Of a DNA stretch of 33,996 bases, positions 17,285 to 26,547 are shown piece by piece. Source of the stretch: an uncultured Methylococcaceae bacterium (GTDB taxonomy: Bacteria > Pseudomonadota > Gammaproteobacteria > Methylococcales > Methylomonadaceae); NCBI GenBank assembly GCA_903927955.1, contig CAIYOW010000139.1, forward strand, positions 1-33,996, given 5' to 3'. The stretch's first letter is position 1. Every line of letters begins with the position of its first letter. The notes below the pieces were generated by a model that was given only the letters and a program-made list of their open reading frames with translations, was not told where the DNA came from and ran no database searches. The position numbers were made by a program, and so were the translations under genes.

Positions 17285-17439
17285 CGATTCTTAGTGTGTT
17301 CCGGCAGCAGCCCGCTAACATTGCCCGGCACACATCAGGTAAGCCGCCATTGTGCATAGCTTGCAAAACTGCGGTTTTTCTTTACTTGCCCATTTAATAA
17401 TATTTTAATAGTTCCAATTTTATTACCGTGAGATGAAGA

Positions 17440-17670
17440 ATGGCTAAAGCACCTAATAAATCAGCCTCTAAAACAGAACCATCAAGTGCTTCCGAGCTTG
17501 AACATGATGATGAAGAGGTCTTTGATGGCGGCGATTTCCCGCTGGCAGAAGGTTTGGTTGAAGATGAAACCATAAAAAGGGATGCCCGTAGAAAAATTGA
17601 GATTTATTGGGAAAAAAAACGCCTCCGAGAGCAATTTGATGATTTTGACGAATCCGAATTTGGCTTTTAA
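17440..17670 (+). CDS. Small charged protein, PA3496-like
   Basis: A 76-aa protein without signal peptide or membrane segment. The first half is acidic and low in complexity (ELEHDDEEVFDGGDF), and the second half has DARRKIEIYWEKKRLREQFDDFDESEF, which resembles the short 'PA3496 family putative envelope integrity protein' pattern (D-RR-E...E-RLR...DF) as I remember it. The ATG follows GAGATGAAG, giving a weak ribosome site. It stands alone, about 490 bp before the kdp operon. Confidence 0.6.
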   Translation: MAKAPNKSASKTEPSSASELEHDDEEVFDGGDFPLAEGLVEDETIKRDARRKIEIYWEKKRLREQFDDFDESEFGF

Positions 17671-17763
17671 TCGTGCTTGCTAGCGACGTAGACACACCCA
17701 TTCAGTTTGTTAATGGCGTCGGCATCGTGCCGCGCCTTTTGCAAAGGTAAGAGCCATCCGGCT

Positions 17764-17810
17764 GTAGGTGCTTGGTTATGCCTGCGACACCCTACGGCAA
17801 CGGGGCTGCT
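17764..17810. repeat. Diverged repeat, copy A, upstream of kdp
   Basis: Core TATGCCTGCGACACCCTAC (17777-17795) matches the core of copy B in 16 of 19 positions, exactly 180 bp apart. GTAGGTG (17764-17770) and CACCCTAC (17788-17795) make an imperfect hairpin. It is probably a dispersed genomic repeat; no ORF covers it. It fills part of the 488-bp gap 17671-18158. Confidence 0.45.
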
Positions 17811-17946
17811 TTGTGGCAAGATTACCCCGCCCACCAGTAGTCGAATCAATCTCATCCATCCAGCCTGTCTTACACTTTCTTCTTGGGTAAATTTAGCTCC
17901 CAAATCCGTATTCAGTAGAAAAATTCACTGACACAGTGCAAAGCAA

Positions 17947-17990
17947 GCGGCGTAGCTATGCCCGCGATACCGTACAGCCGCAGGGGTTGT
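17947..17990. repeat. Diverged repeat, copy B, upstream of kdp
   Basis: Core TATGCCCGCGATACCGTAC (17957-17975), same orientation as copy A, with arms GCGGC (17947-17951) and GCCGC (17977-17981) that can pair. It sits about 70 bp before the KdpE-like box. Confidence 0.45.
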
Positions 17991-18058
17991 GCCAATTGCG
18001 ACCTTTCTTTTAAAGCCCCCCCGTTTGTCTTAACCGCCCGCAAAATTTTCTGCAAATC

Positions 18059-18076
18059 TTTACAGTTTTTTTACTG
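18059..18076 (+). promoter_or_regulatory. Likely KdpE operator
   Basis: TTTACAG-TTTT-TTTACTG is a direct repeat with an 11-bp period (one helical turn). It has the same layout as the T-rich site bound by E. coli KdpE, which I recall as TTTATAC-TTTT-TTTACAC. It lies about 80 bp before the first kdp reading frame, and kdpDE are in the same cluster, so autoregulation by KdpE under low potassium is expected. No convincing -35/-10 pair was found downstream, as is common for activated promoters. Confidence 0.6.
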
Positions 18077-18094
18077 GGATTGCCATTACACTTC

Positions 18095-18118
18095 ATGCTG
18101 TTGTTTTGACAGCAGCAT
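18095..18118 (+). other. Hairpin in the kdp leader
   Basis: ATGCTGTTG and CAGCAGCAT form a 9-bp stem (one G-T pair) around TTTTGA, between the KdpE-like box and the first kdp ORF. It may be part of the 5' leader. Function unknown. Confidence 0.3.
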
Positions 18119-18158
18119 TGTTGATTGTTAACGCAGTTATTTTTGTAAAGGCGGGTCT

Positions 18159-18251
18159 ATGAGTGCTATCTATATTGTATTGACAGTGATTTTCTTTATC
18201 GGCACCGTCGCACTGGTTTATGCCTGTGAAAAATTAAGGGGGCAGGCATGA
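18159..18251 (+). CDS. 30-aa membrane peptide preceding kdpF
   Basis: Too short for the ORF track. ATG at 18159 reads MSAIYIVLTVIFFIGTVALV then YACEKLRGQA and stops at 18251. It is one transmembrane helix with a short basic tail. Its stop overlaps the kdpF start (ATGA at 18248-18251), which indicates translational coupling, and AAAGGCGGG stands just upstream as ribosome site. I recall similar tiny ORFs in front of kdpF in other bacteria, but no function is established. It could stabilise or modulate the Kdp complex. Confidence 0.7.
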   Translation: MSAIYIVLTVIFFIGTVALVYACEKLRGQA

Positions 18252-18337
18252 GCGGATTGTATCTGTTAAGTGCAGTGCTAGTGTTGGCGATTTTCGTTTA
18301 CTTGGTCGCTGCACTGTTTTATCCGGAGAAATTCTAA
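18248..18337 (+). CDS. kdpF: K(+)-transporting ATPase subunit KdpF
   Basis: A 29-aa hydrophobic peptide, MSGLYLLSAVLVLAIFVYLV then AALFYPEKF, missed by the ORF track for its length. KdpF is a single helix that stabilises the KdpABC complex, and the FYPEKF end is typical. It overlaps the peptide gene before it by ATGA, and its TAA overlaps the kdpA ATG by one base (18335-18339), so all three are coupled in translation. Confidence 0.9.
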   Translation: MSGLYLLSAVLVLAIFVYLVAALFYPEKF

Positions 18338-20157
18338 TGACCAGCAACAGTTTTTTTCAAGTGGGGTTATATCTGTTCACCCTGTTGGCTCTGGTCAAAC
18401 CCTTAGGGTGGTATATGGCAAGGGTCTATGAAGGCGAGCCAGTGGGTTTGAACCGAATATTGCTGCCATTGGAAGCGTTGGTTTATCGTCTGGCTGGCGT
18501 GGATTTAAAACAAGAAATGCGTTGGACAGAGTATGCCATTACCATGCTGGTGTTCAATTTATTGGGGTTCTTGGCGGTGTTTGCTTTGCAAAGTCTGCAA
18601 GCCTACTTGCCGTTGAACCCGCAAAAATTGCCCGCTGTCAGTCCTGACTCGTCATTCAATACCGCCGTTAGTTTTATCACCAACACCAATTGGCAAGCTT
18701 ATAGCGGTGAAGTGACCATGAGCTATCTGACCCAGATGCTGGGCTTGACCGTACAGAACTTTGTTTCCGCCGCTGCGGGCATGGCGACATTGGTTGCCTT
18801 GATGCGCGGGTTTACCCGCCGTAAAGCCAATATTATCGGCAATTTTTGGGTGGATATGACCCGTAGCACTTTATATATTTTGATGCCGTTGTCCTTGGTT
18901 TTGGCTTTGGTGCTGGTCGGGCAGGGCGTGGTGCAGACTTTTAAGCCCTACCAAACCGTACCGTTGCTTGAAGCGGTTAGCTATCAACAACCCAAGCTGT
19001 GCGAGGATGGTGTGGTCTTGCAAGATGCCAATGGCAAGCCGGTGATGGAAACGGTGCAAGCCAATGAACAAGTCATAGCGGTGGGTCCCGCCGCTTCGCA
19101 AGTGGCCATTAAGCAGTTGGGTACCAATGGTGGCGGTTTTTTTAATGTCAACTCCTCTCATCCGTTAGAAAACCCAACCCCATTGAGCAACTTCTTGGAA
19201 ATGCTCGCGATACTGCTTATTCCTGCCGCACTGTGCTACACCTTTGGTGTCATGGTGGGTGATGCCCGCCAAGGCTGGACGGTTTTGGCGGCAATGGGCT
19301 TGGTTCTGGTCGCGCTCATTTTGGTGGAAGTGTCGGCGGAACAAGGCGGCAACCCTGCGTTGGCGACTTTGGGTGTCGACCAATCGGCCAATGAGGCGCA
19401 ATCGGGAGGCAATACCGAAGGCAAGGAAACCCGCTTCGGCATCACCAACTCGGCATTGTGGGCAGTGGTCACTACGGCGGCCTCCAACGGTTCGGTCAAT
19501 GCCATGCATGATTCCTTTAGTCCCATTGGCGGGCTAGTGCCGATGTGGTTGATGCAATTGGGCGAGGTGATTTTTGGTGGCGTGGGTTCAGGCCTGTACG
19601 GCATGATTATGTTTGCGATAGTGGCGGTGTTTGTGTCAGGTTTAATGATAGGCCGTACTCCGGAATATCTTGGCAAAAAAATCGAAGCGTTTGAGATGAA
19701 AATGGCCGCCATCACTATTTTGATACCACCCTTGATGGTTTTGGGCGGCAGTGCCATTGCAGTTATGGTGGAGTTCGGCAAGGCGGCGGTTTTTAATCCC
19801 GGCGCACATGGTTTCAGCGAAATATTGTATGCGTTTTCGTCAGCGGGCAACAACAACGGCAGTGCTTTTGGTGGCTTGTCGGCAAACACGCCATTTTACA
19901 ACGCCATATTAGGTGTGGCTATGCTATTTTCGCGTTACTGGCTGGCTGTGCCGGTGCTGGCTATCGCCGGTTCTTTGGCTGCAAAGAAAACCATACCGGT
20001 CGGTCCAGGCACCTTACCCACACATACGCCACTGTTTGTCATGTTGCTGATAGGCACGGTACTGATGGTGGGGGCGCTGACATTTATCCCTGCCTTGGCC
20101 TTAGGCCCAATGGTGGAGCAGTTGCACCTGTTAGGTGTCGGCTCTGTTAAAGGCTGA
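18337..20157 (+). CDS. kdpA: Potassium-transporting ATPase subunit KdpA
   Basis: Inner-membrane channel-like subunit that binds and passes K+ in the high-affinity Kdp ATPase. It is related to the SKT potassium transporters and carries four selectivity-filter loops: TNTNWQAYSGE, LGTNGGGFFNVNSSHP, AASNGSVNAMHD and SSAGNNNGSAFGG. At 606 aa it is longer than the E. coli protein (557), mainly through a periplasmic insertion before the second loop (about residues 200-255). About ten membrane helices are apparent. The ATG overlaps the kdpF stop. kdpB follows 31 bp downstream. Confidence 0.97.
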   Translation: MTSNSFFQVGLYLFTLLALVKPLGWYMARVYEGEPVGLNRILLPLEALVYRLAGVDLKQEMRWTEYAITMLVFNLLGFLAVFALQSLQAYLPLNPQKLPAVSPDSSFNTAVSFITNTNWQAYSGEVTMSYLTQMLGLTVQNFVSAAAGMATLVALMRGFTRRKANIIGNFWVDMTRSTLYILMPLSLVLALVLVGQGVVQTFKPYQTVPLLEAVSYQQPKLCEDGVVLQDANGKPVMETVQANEQVIAVGPAASQVAIKQLGTNGGGFFNVNSSHPLENPTPLSNFLEMLAILLIPAALCYTFGVMVGDARQGWTVLAAMGLVLVALILVEVSAEQGGNPALATLGVDQSANEAQSGGNTEGKETRFGITNSALWAVVTTAASNGSVNAMHDSFSPIGGLVPMWLMQLGEVIFGGVGSGLYGMIMFAIVAVFVSGLMIGRTPEYLGKKIEAFEMKMAAITILIPPLMVLGGSAIAVMVEFGKAAVFNPGAHGFSEILYAFSSAGNNNGSAFGGLSANTPFYNAILGVAMLFSRYWLAVPVLAIAGSLAAKKTIPVGPGTLPTHTPLFVMLLIGTVLMVGALTFIPALALGPMVEQLHLLGVGSVKG

Positions 20158-20188
20158 TAGTAACGGACAGCTATTTTAAGGAAACACT

Positions 20189-22261
20189 ATGAGCAATAAA
20201 TCTATTCTGATGTCTTTGGGTGACCCACAAATTCTGGGAGATGCCTTTGTTGAATCTTTCCGTAAGCTTGCCCCACAGCAGCAATGGAAAAATCCGGTGA
20301 TGTTTGTCGTCTATATCGGCAGTATGCTGACCACCTTGCTGTGGCTGGCGGCCCTTAAGGGTAACAGCAGCGACCCGGCCGGTTTTATTTTGGCGATCAC
20401 CTTATGGTTATGGGGTACGGTACTGTTCGCTAACTTTGCTGAAGCGGTTGCCGAAGGGCGCAGCAAGGCGCAAGCGGCCTTCTTGCGTAGTGCCAAGCGC
20501 GATATTGCCGCGAAAAAACTGGATGAGCCCCGTTATGGCGCGAATTATTCCAAAGTTGCCGGTTCCAGCTTGCGGCGCGGTGATGTGGTGTTGATTGAAG
20601 CAGGGGATTTTGTCCCGGCTGATGGTGAAGTGATTGAAGGTGTCGCTTCGGTGGACGAAAGCGCGATCACTGGTGAGAGTGCGCCAGTGATCCGCGAATC
20701 TGGCGGCGATTTTAGTTCGGTGACATGGGGAACACGGGTATTGTCTGATTGGCTGGTGGCATGCGTCACCGCCAACCCCGGCGAAGCGTTTTTAGACCGC
20801 ATGATTGCGATGGTGGAAGGGGCCAAACGGCAAAAAACACCTAACGAAATAGCCTTGACCATTTTGTTGGTGGCCTTGACGCTGGTGTTCCTGATGGCGA
20901 CCGTCACCCTGTTGCCGTTTTCCCTGTATGCCGTCGCCAGTTCAGGTTCAGGGCAACCTATCACCCTGACAGTACTGGTAGCTTTGTTGGTGTGCCTGAT
21001 CCCGACCACTATCGGCGGCCTGTTGTCAGCCATTGGCGTGGCAGGTATCGGACGCATGATGCAAAAAAATGTCATTGCCACTTCAGGCCGGGCGGTGGAA
21101 GCAGCAGGCGATATCGATGTGTTGTTGTTGGATAAGACCGGTACCATCACCTTGGGCAACCGGCAGGCTTCAGCTTTTATAGCCGCTCAGGGAGTAACCG
21201 AAAGAGAGCTGGCGGATGCTGCACAGGTCGCTTCACTGGCGGATGAAACCCCCGAAGGCCGTAGCGTGGTGATTTTGGCAAAACAAAAATACGGCTTTAG
21301 GGAGCGCGATCTGAATTCATTAGGTGCCACCTTCATCCATTTTAGCGCGCAGACCAGAATGAGCGGTGTCAATGTCGATGGAAGGCAGATACGCAAGGGT
21401 GCCGCTGATTCCATTCGCGCCTATGTTGAAGAGCTGGGTGGCAAATTTCCACCAGAACTGTCCAAAGTGGTCGATGATGTGGCGCGTCGCGGCAGCACCC
21501 CGCTGGTGGTGGCGGAAGGTACGCGTGTGCTGGGGGTCATAGAGCTTAAGGACATTGTCAAAGGCGGCATCAAGGAACGCTTTGCCGAATTGCGGCAAAT
21601 GGGCATTAAGACCATCATGATTACCGGTGATAACCGTCTGACTGCCGCCGCCATTGCCGCCGAAGCGGGAGTAGATGATTTTTTGGCTGAAGCGACCCCA
21701 GAGGCTAAGCTTAAATTAATCCGCCAATACCAGGCGGAAGGCCGTTTGGTGGCCATGACAGGGGATGGCACTAACGATGCGCCCGCTTTGGCGCAAGCCG
21801 ATGTGGCGGTGGCAATGAACAGCGGTACGCAAGCCGCAAAAGAAGCGGGCAATATGGTGGATTTGGATTCTAACCCTACCAAGCTGATTGAAATTGTCGA
21901 AACTGGCAAGCAAATGCTGATGACGCGTGGCGCATTGACCACTTTTTCCATTGCCAATGATGTTGCCAAATATTTCGCCATTATCCCCGCCGCGTTCGCC
22001 ACCACATATCCGGTTTTGGACGTGTTGAACGTGATGCACTTGGCAACACCTGCCAGTGCCATTTTGTCGGCGGTTATCTTTAACGCTTTAATTATTGTGG
22101 CATTGATTCCCTTGGCCTTAAAAGGCATTAAGTATAAGCCCGTTGGTGCCGCCACACTGCTACAAAACAACTTATTGGTTTACGGTGTAGGTGGCTTGAT
22201 AGTCCCATTTATTGGCATAAAAGCGATAGACCTGGTTTTGGTTTCGCTGAGCCTCGTTTAA
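20189..22261 (+). CDS. kdpB: Potassium-transporting ATPase ATP-binding subunit KdpB
   Basis: P-type ATPase subunit that energises K+ uptake. It has the phosphorylation motif DKTGTIT (Asp at about 315), the actuator-domain TGES (AITGESAPV), the membrane motif [11 protein letters not shown], the hinge [20 protein letters not shown], and [14 protein letters not shown]. The 690-aa length is standard. AAGGAA precedes the ATG at about 6 nt. The kdpC ribosome site overlaps its stop. Confidence 0.97.
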   Translation: MSNKSILMSLGDPQILGDAFVESFRKLAPQQQWKNPVMFVVYIGSMLTTLLWLAALKGNSSDPAGFILAITLWLWGTVLFANFAEAVAEGRSKAQAAFLRSAKRDIAAKKLDEPRYGANYSKVAGSSLRRGDVVLIEAGDFVPADGEVIEGVASVDESAITGESAPVIRESGGDFSSVTWGTRVLSDWLVACVTANPGEAFLDRMIAMVEGAKRQKTPNEIALTILLVALTLVFLMATVTLLPFSLYAVASSGSGQPITLTVLVALLVCLIPTTIGGLLSAIGVAGIGRMMQKNVIATSGRAVEAAGDIDVLLLDKTGTITLGNRQASAFIAAQGVTERELADAAQVASLADETPEGRSVVILAKQKYGFRERDLNSLGATFIHFSAQTRMSGVNVDGRQIRKGAADSIRAYVEELGGKFPPELSKVVDDVARRGSTPLVVAEGTRVLGVIELKDIVKGGIKERFAELRQMGIKTIMITGDNRLTAAAIAAEAGVDDFLAEATPEAKLKLIRQYQAEGRLVAMTGDGTNDAPALAQADVAVAMNSGTQAAKEAGNMVDLDSNPTKLIEIVETGKQMLMTRGALTTFSIANDVAKYFAIIPAAFATTYPVLDVLNVMHLATPASAILSAVIFNALIIVALIPLALKGIKYKPVGAATLLQNNLLVYGVGGLIVPFIGIKAIDLVLVSLSLV

Positions 22262-22272
22262 AGGAGTTGGCA

Positions 22273-22848
22273 ATGCTTAAACATTTTAGACCTGCGATTA
22301 TTTTATTTTTAATTTTTACGGTGCTGACCGGCGTGGTTTATCCGGCTTTGGTGACGGGTTTGGCCCAATTGCTGTTCCCTAATCAGGCCAATGGCAGTTT
22401 AATGGCGGGCGTAAACGGCAACACCACCGGCTCTCGTCTAATCGGGCAGCCGTTCAATAGCCCTGGCTATTTTTGGGGGCGACCTTCCGCTACCAGTCCC
22501 TTCCCTTATAACGCGGGGGCTTCCAGTGGCTCCAACTTGGGGCCAACTAATCCGGCCTTGCTGGATGCGGTCAAAACCCGGGTGATCGCGTTGCAAGCCG
22601 CCGATCCAGATAATAAAACGGCAGTTCCGGTTGATTTGGTCACTGCCTCAGGCAGTGGACTAGACCCTCACATCAGCCCGGCGGCGGCTGAGTATCAAAT
22701 CAGCCGTGTGGTACAAGCCCGACACCTTTCAGCGGAAAAAATCCGCGAATTGGTTGCCACCCATACCGAACCGCGTCAATGGGGCATGTTCGGTGAGTCC
22801 AGAGTTAATGTCCTGACTTTAAACCTAGCGTTGGACACATTGCATTAA
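22273..22848 (+). CDS. kdpC: Potassium-transporting ATPase subunit KdpC
   Basis: Accessory subunit with one N-terminal membrane helix ([20 protein letters not shown]) and a periplasmic domain, needed for assembly and high ATP affinity. Family motifs are [47 protein letters not shown] and [15 protein letters not shown] at 22273 is preferred to the TTG of the ORF track because AAAGGAG lies 6 nt before the ATG, giving 191 aa. Confidence 0.96.
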   Translation: MLKHFRPAIILFLIFTVLTGVVYPALVTGLAQLLFPNQANGSLMAGVNGNTTGSRLIGQPFNSPGYFWGRPSATSPFPYNAGASSGSNLGPTNPALLDAVKTRVIALQAADPDNKTAVPVDLVTASGSGLDPHISPAAAEYQISRVVQARHLSAEKIRELVATHTEPRQWGMFGESRVNVLTLNLALDTLH

Positions 22849-22915
22849 TCGCGGATGCTTATGGATGCTGCTGATGCCTACTTAAATAATGACAATTTGA
22901 AGCTACTATCAAAAA

Positions 22916-25702
22916 ATGCAAGCAACTATCAATAATGACCGACCCGATCCAGACCAATTGCTCGCCCGTGTCGCGCGCGACCAAATACGCGCTAGCCGTG
23001 GGCGGCTGAAGATATTTTTTGGCGCATCGGCAGGTGTCGGCAAAACCTACGCCATGTTGCTGGCAGCTAAGGAAAAACGGGCGGAACATATCGACATTGT
23101 CGTTGGCTTGGTGGAGACGCATGGACGTAAAGACACAGCTGCCTTGTTGGAAGGGCTGGAAATGTTACCGCCTAAGCTGATTGACTACCGGTGTACTAGC
23201 TTGTACGAATTCGACTTGGATGCCGCACTTAAGCGTAAACCTTCCATCATCTTGGTGGATGAACTGGCGCACACCAATGCTCAAGATTGCAGGCATCCTA
23301 AGCGCTGGCAGGACATAGAAGAGCTTTTGGAAGCGGGCATAGATGTCTATACGGCACTTAATGTCCAGCATTTGGAAAGCCTTAACGATGATGTCAGCCA
23401 GATTTCCGGTATCCGGGTTTGGGAAACGGTGCCGGATACGGTGTTTGAAGGGGCGGACGAGGTTGAATTGGTGGATCTGCCGCCCGAAGAGCTGCTCAAT
23501 AGGCTTAAAGACGGTAAAGTGTACTTGCCGCAACAGGCCAAAGAGGCCGCCCAGCATTTTTTCCGGAAAGGCAACTTAATTGCCCTGCGTGAACTGGCTT
23601 TGCGACAAACTGCCAGCCGGGTCGATGCGCAAATGCTGAATTACCGCGAAGACCACTGTATCCGTGAAGTCTGGCACGTCAATGAGCGTATTTTGGTGTG
23701 CATTGGCCCCAATGCCTTGGCGGAGCGGCTGGTGCGTGCTGGCAAACGCTTTGCCACCAGTTTACGCGCGGCATGGATAGTGGTCTATGTGGAAACGCCA
23801 GAACTGCAACGCCTGTCCGCACCACAACGGGATAGCGTGTTGCGCATATTGCGTCTTGCCGAACAACTAGGTGCTGAAACGGTGACCCTGAATGCACCGC
23901 AAATGAGTGAGGCCATCATTAAGTTCTCTAATGAACGCAATATCACCAAAATTGTCATGGGCAAACCGACCCGTCGGGGTTGGCAGCGGTTAGTGCTGGG
24001 TTCTGTGGTGGATGTGCTGATAAGCGATGCCCATAATATCAACCTGTATTTGTTGGGTAGCCCCAAGCCCGGGCAGGGCAATGACATAAGCAAGCAAGAT
24101 ACCTCCCTATACCGGAAAAACCCATTGCCTGGGCTAAGCAAACGCCCGGCGCAAAAAGTCAACAGCAAAGGTTATGTCTGGGCTGTTATTGTCACCGTTG
24201 CCAGCACCGCGTTGGCTTATCTGATGTTCGGACGCTTTGAGCTGGCCAATTTAGTCATGGTGTTTTTATTGGGGGTGGTGTTTACGGCCACCCGTTTTGG
24301 TCGTGGCCCATCAATTTTTGCCTCATTTTTAGGGGTGGCCATTTTTGACCTATTGTTCGTACCGCCTTATTACAGCTTTACCGTCGGAGACAGCCAATAT
24401 TTAGTGACCTTGTTGGCTATGTTGATCGTTGCAATGCTGATTAGCAGTCTGATGGCGAATGTCCGTTCCCAAGCCAAAGTGGCGGGGCATAGGGAGCGGC
24501 GGGCGACCGTTTTGTATGCCATGAGCAAAGAACTGACTGCCAGCCAAAGCGAAGATGAAATCGTGCGTGCCGCAGTGCATCATGTCCATGCCGAATTTGG
24601 CAGCCGCAACGTCATTCTTTTCCCGGATGCCAATGGCCGGGTTGTTTATCCGGCGCCCTCTGCCGTTGCTGAATCTTTGCACACGGCTGATCTGAGCGTC
24701 GCGCAATGGGTGATGGATCACAACGAGATTGCCGGACAAGGCACACATACTTTGCCCGGTGCCGAAGCGATTTATTTTCCTTTAAGCGACAAGGCAACCA
24801 TGCTGGGGGTTTTGGTGTTGCTGCCGGTCAATTTGCGCCGGGTGTTCTTGCCCGAACAACAAAAGTTATTGGAAACTTTTCTTGGGCAAATTGCCCAAGC
24901 CATTATCCGTGTGCGCCTGACCGAACAGGCCCGCAAAAGCCAAGTGGCAATGGAAGCCGAGCGTCTTCGTAATTCCCTGCTCAGTTCCATTTCCCATGAT
25001 TTGCGTACGCCCTTGGCCACCATTGTCGGTTCCGCCAGCACCTTGGTGGAAGAGGATAACGCACTTAATCCAGAAGATAAGCGGGAACTTAACCGAGCCA
25101 TTTACGAAGAAGCACAACGCATGTCTAGCTTGGTCAATAATATTTTGGAGATGGCACGTCTGGATGCAGGGGCAGTGGAACTCAACAAGCAGTGGTATCC
25201 GCTCGATGAAATTATTGGTATTGTATTGACACGCTTGCAAAAACGCTTGGCGGGTCGGCAAGTCAGCGTCAAACTGCCGCCCGGCATTCCTATGGTGTTT
25301 GTCGATGCGGTGATGATCGAACAAGTGCTGGTCAATTTGCTCGAGAATGCCTTGCGTTATACGCCAGATGGCAGTTCTTTGGATGTTATGGCCAGCTCCG
25401 CCGTTGGTATGGTGGATATAGCCTTGGCTGACCAAGGTTTAGGGCTTCCTCCAGGCGATGAAAACAAGGTGTTTGAAAAATTTTATCGGGTACGTAAAGA
25501 AGCCGCGCAAAGCGGTGTGGGCTTAGGGCTGGCAATTTGCAAAGCGATCATAGAAGCGCATGGCGGTAGTATCCGCGCAAGCAATCGGCTCGGCGGAGGC
25601 GCACTGTTTTTGTTTAGCATCCCTCAACCTGATATGCCGCCCGCTATGGTACGGGAAGAGCAGGGCTACTTGATTGACCAGAGTGTTATTGGGCAGCCAT
25701 GA
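22916..25702 (+). CDS. kdpD: Sensor histidine kinase KdpD
   Basis: Membrane sensor that responds to low potassium or turgor and phosphorylates KdpE. In order it has the N-terminal KdpD domain with Walker A-like GASAGVGKTYAML (about 36-48) and DELAHTNAQDCRHPKRW, a Usp-like domain (about 250-370), four membrane helices (about 420-520), a GAF-like region, the HisKA site ISHDLRTPL (His at about 694), and the HATPase with LLENALRYTP and GVGLGLAICKAI. Length of 928 aa is near the E. coli protein (894). Its stop overlaps kdpE by ATGA. No good ribosome site is seen before the ATG, 67 bp after kdpC. Confidence 0.96.
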   Translation: MQATINNDRPDPDQLLARVARDQIRASRGRLKIFFGASAGVGKTYAMLLAAKEKRAEHIDIVVGLVETHGRKDTAALLEGLEMLPPKLIDYRCTSLYEFDLDAALKRKPSIILVDELAHTNAQDCRHPKRWQDIEELLEAGIDVYTALNVQHLESLNDDVSQISGIRVWETVPDTVFEGADEVELVDLPPEELLNRLKDGKVYLPQQAKEAAQHFFRKGNLIALRELALRQTASRVDAQMLNYREDHCIREVWHVNERILVCIGPNALAERLVRAGKRFATSLRAAWIVVYVETPELQRLSAPQRDSVLRILRLAEQLGAETVTLNAPQMSEAIIKFSNERNITKIVMGKPTRRGWQRLVLGSVVDVLISDAHNINLYLLGSPKPGQGNDISKQDTSLYRKNPLPGLSKRPAQKVNSKGYVWAVIVTVASTALAYLMFGRFELANLVMVFLLGVVFTATRFGRGPSIFASFLGVAIFDLLFVPPYYSFTVGDSQYLVTLLAMLIVAMLISSLMANVRSQAKVAGHRERRATVLYAMSKELTASQSEDEIVRAAVHHVHAEFGSRNVILFPDANGRVVYPAPSAVAESLHTADLSVAQWVMDHNEIAGQGTHTLPGAEAIYFPLSDKATMLGVLVLLPVNLRRVFLPEQQKLLETFLGQIAQAIIRVRLTEQARKSQVAMEAERLRNSLLSSISHDLRTPLATIVGSASTLVEEDNALNPEDKRELNRAIYEEAQRMSSLVNNILEMARLDAGAVELNKQWYPLDEIIGIVLTRLQKRLAGRQVSVKLPPGIPMVFVDAVMIEQVLVNLLENALRYTPDGSSLDVMASSAVGMVDIALADQGLGLPPGDENKVFEKFYRVRKEAAQSGVGLGLAICKAIIEAHGGSIRASNRLGGGALFLFSIPQPDMPPAMVREEQGYLIDQSVIGQP

Positions 25703-26394
25703 CTGGTGTAAACCCTGTGGTTGTGGTGATAGAAGATGATCCGGCTATACGTTTGTTTTTACGCACCGGTCTTGCCGCCCACCACTTCAAGGTGTTCGAG
25801 GCGGAGAGCGGTCAACAAGGTATTATTGAAGCGGGGGTACGTAAACCCGATCTGATTATTCTTGATTTGGGCTTGCCGGATATGGATGGCGTTGAAGTTA
25901 TCAAAAGTATCCGCGCATGGTCGGGGCTGCCCATTATCATTTTGTCGGCCCGCAGCACCGAGCAACATAAAATCGATGCACTGGATGCCGGTGCCGACGA
26001 TTACTTGACCAAGCCGTTTGGTTTGGGTGAATTGCTGGCAAGGATACGGGTCGCCCAGCGCCATTCGGTCGGCAGCCCTGCCCAAGAGGAAAATGGGGTG
26101 TTTGTCACCGGTGCGTTGCAAGTCGATTTGCTCAAGCGGCAAATTTTTGTTGGTGGCAACGAAGTCCACCTGACCCCCATACAGTACCGTTTGTTATCTT
26201 TACTGGTCAAAAATGCCGGTAAAGTCTTGACCCACCAATACCTGCTTAAGGAAGTCTGGGGGCCGTCCTATAAAGATAATTCACATTACCTGCGGATATA
26301 CATGAGCCAGCTAAGGCAAAAGCTAGAAACCGATGCAACCCGCCCCGAATATCTGCTGACCGATTCGGGTGTAGGTTATCGGCTTAAAGTCTGA
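25699..26394 (+). CDS. kdpE: Response regulator KdpE
   Basis: OmpR/PhoB-type regulator that activates the kdp operon. The receiver domain has the acidic pair IEDD (about 11-14), the phosphoacceptor Asp56 in LIILDLGLPDMDG, the conserved Lys105 in YLTKPF; the C-terminal winged helix contains VHLTPIQYRLLSLLVKNAGKVLTHQYLLKEVWG and ends with SGVGYRLKV. At 231 aa the length is normal. It starts within the last codons of kdpD (ATGA), so the pair is translated together, and it is the last gene of the kdp cluster. Confidence 0.96.
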   Translation: MTGVNPVVVVIEDDPAIRLFLRTGLAAHHFKVFEAESGQQGIIEAGVRKPDLIILDLGLPDMDGVEVIKSIRAWSGLPIIILSARSTEQHKIDALDAGADDYLTKPFGLGELLARIRVAQRHSVGSPAQEENGVFVTGALQVDLLKRQIFVGGNEVHLTPIQYRLLSLLVKNAGKVLTHQYLLKEVWGPSYKDNSHYLRIYMSQLRQKLETDATRPEYLLTDSGVGYRLKV

Positions 26395-26478
26395 CAGCCT
26401 GTAAAAAGATAACAGCAGGCTCGATTCGCCGTTAGGCAAACCACCAACGCCAAGCACTTGACAAACATAAGTGATGCG

Positions 26479-26504
26479 TCGCAATATACTAGAGGGTATA
26501 GCGA
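26479..26504 (+). promoter_or_regulatory. ModE-type operator before modA
   Basis: An imperfect palindrome with half-sites TCGCAATATA (26479-26488) and TATAGCGA (26497-26504) matches the ModE consensus half-site (TCGCTATATA) as I know it. It covers a TATACT (26485-26490) that could be the -10; a TTGACA at 26458 is 21 bp upstream, which is longer than ideal. Bound ModE with molybdate would block the promoter. modE is in the same operon. Confidence 0.65.
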
Positions 26505-26547
26505 TTTTTGCCCATTCTATTTTATATTGTCCTTATCAGGAGGCTGT

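Noticed and set aside
21421-22170. 249-aa open frame antisense to kdpB, plus others inside kdpA, kdpD, pgk and modA
   Set aside because: Low-complexity, Ala/Ser/Thr-rich translations without family likeness, wholly inside confident genes on the other strand; typical shadows of biased codon use.
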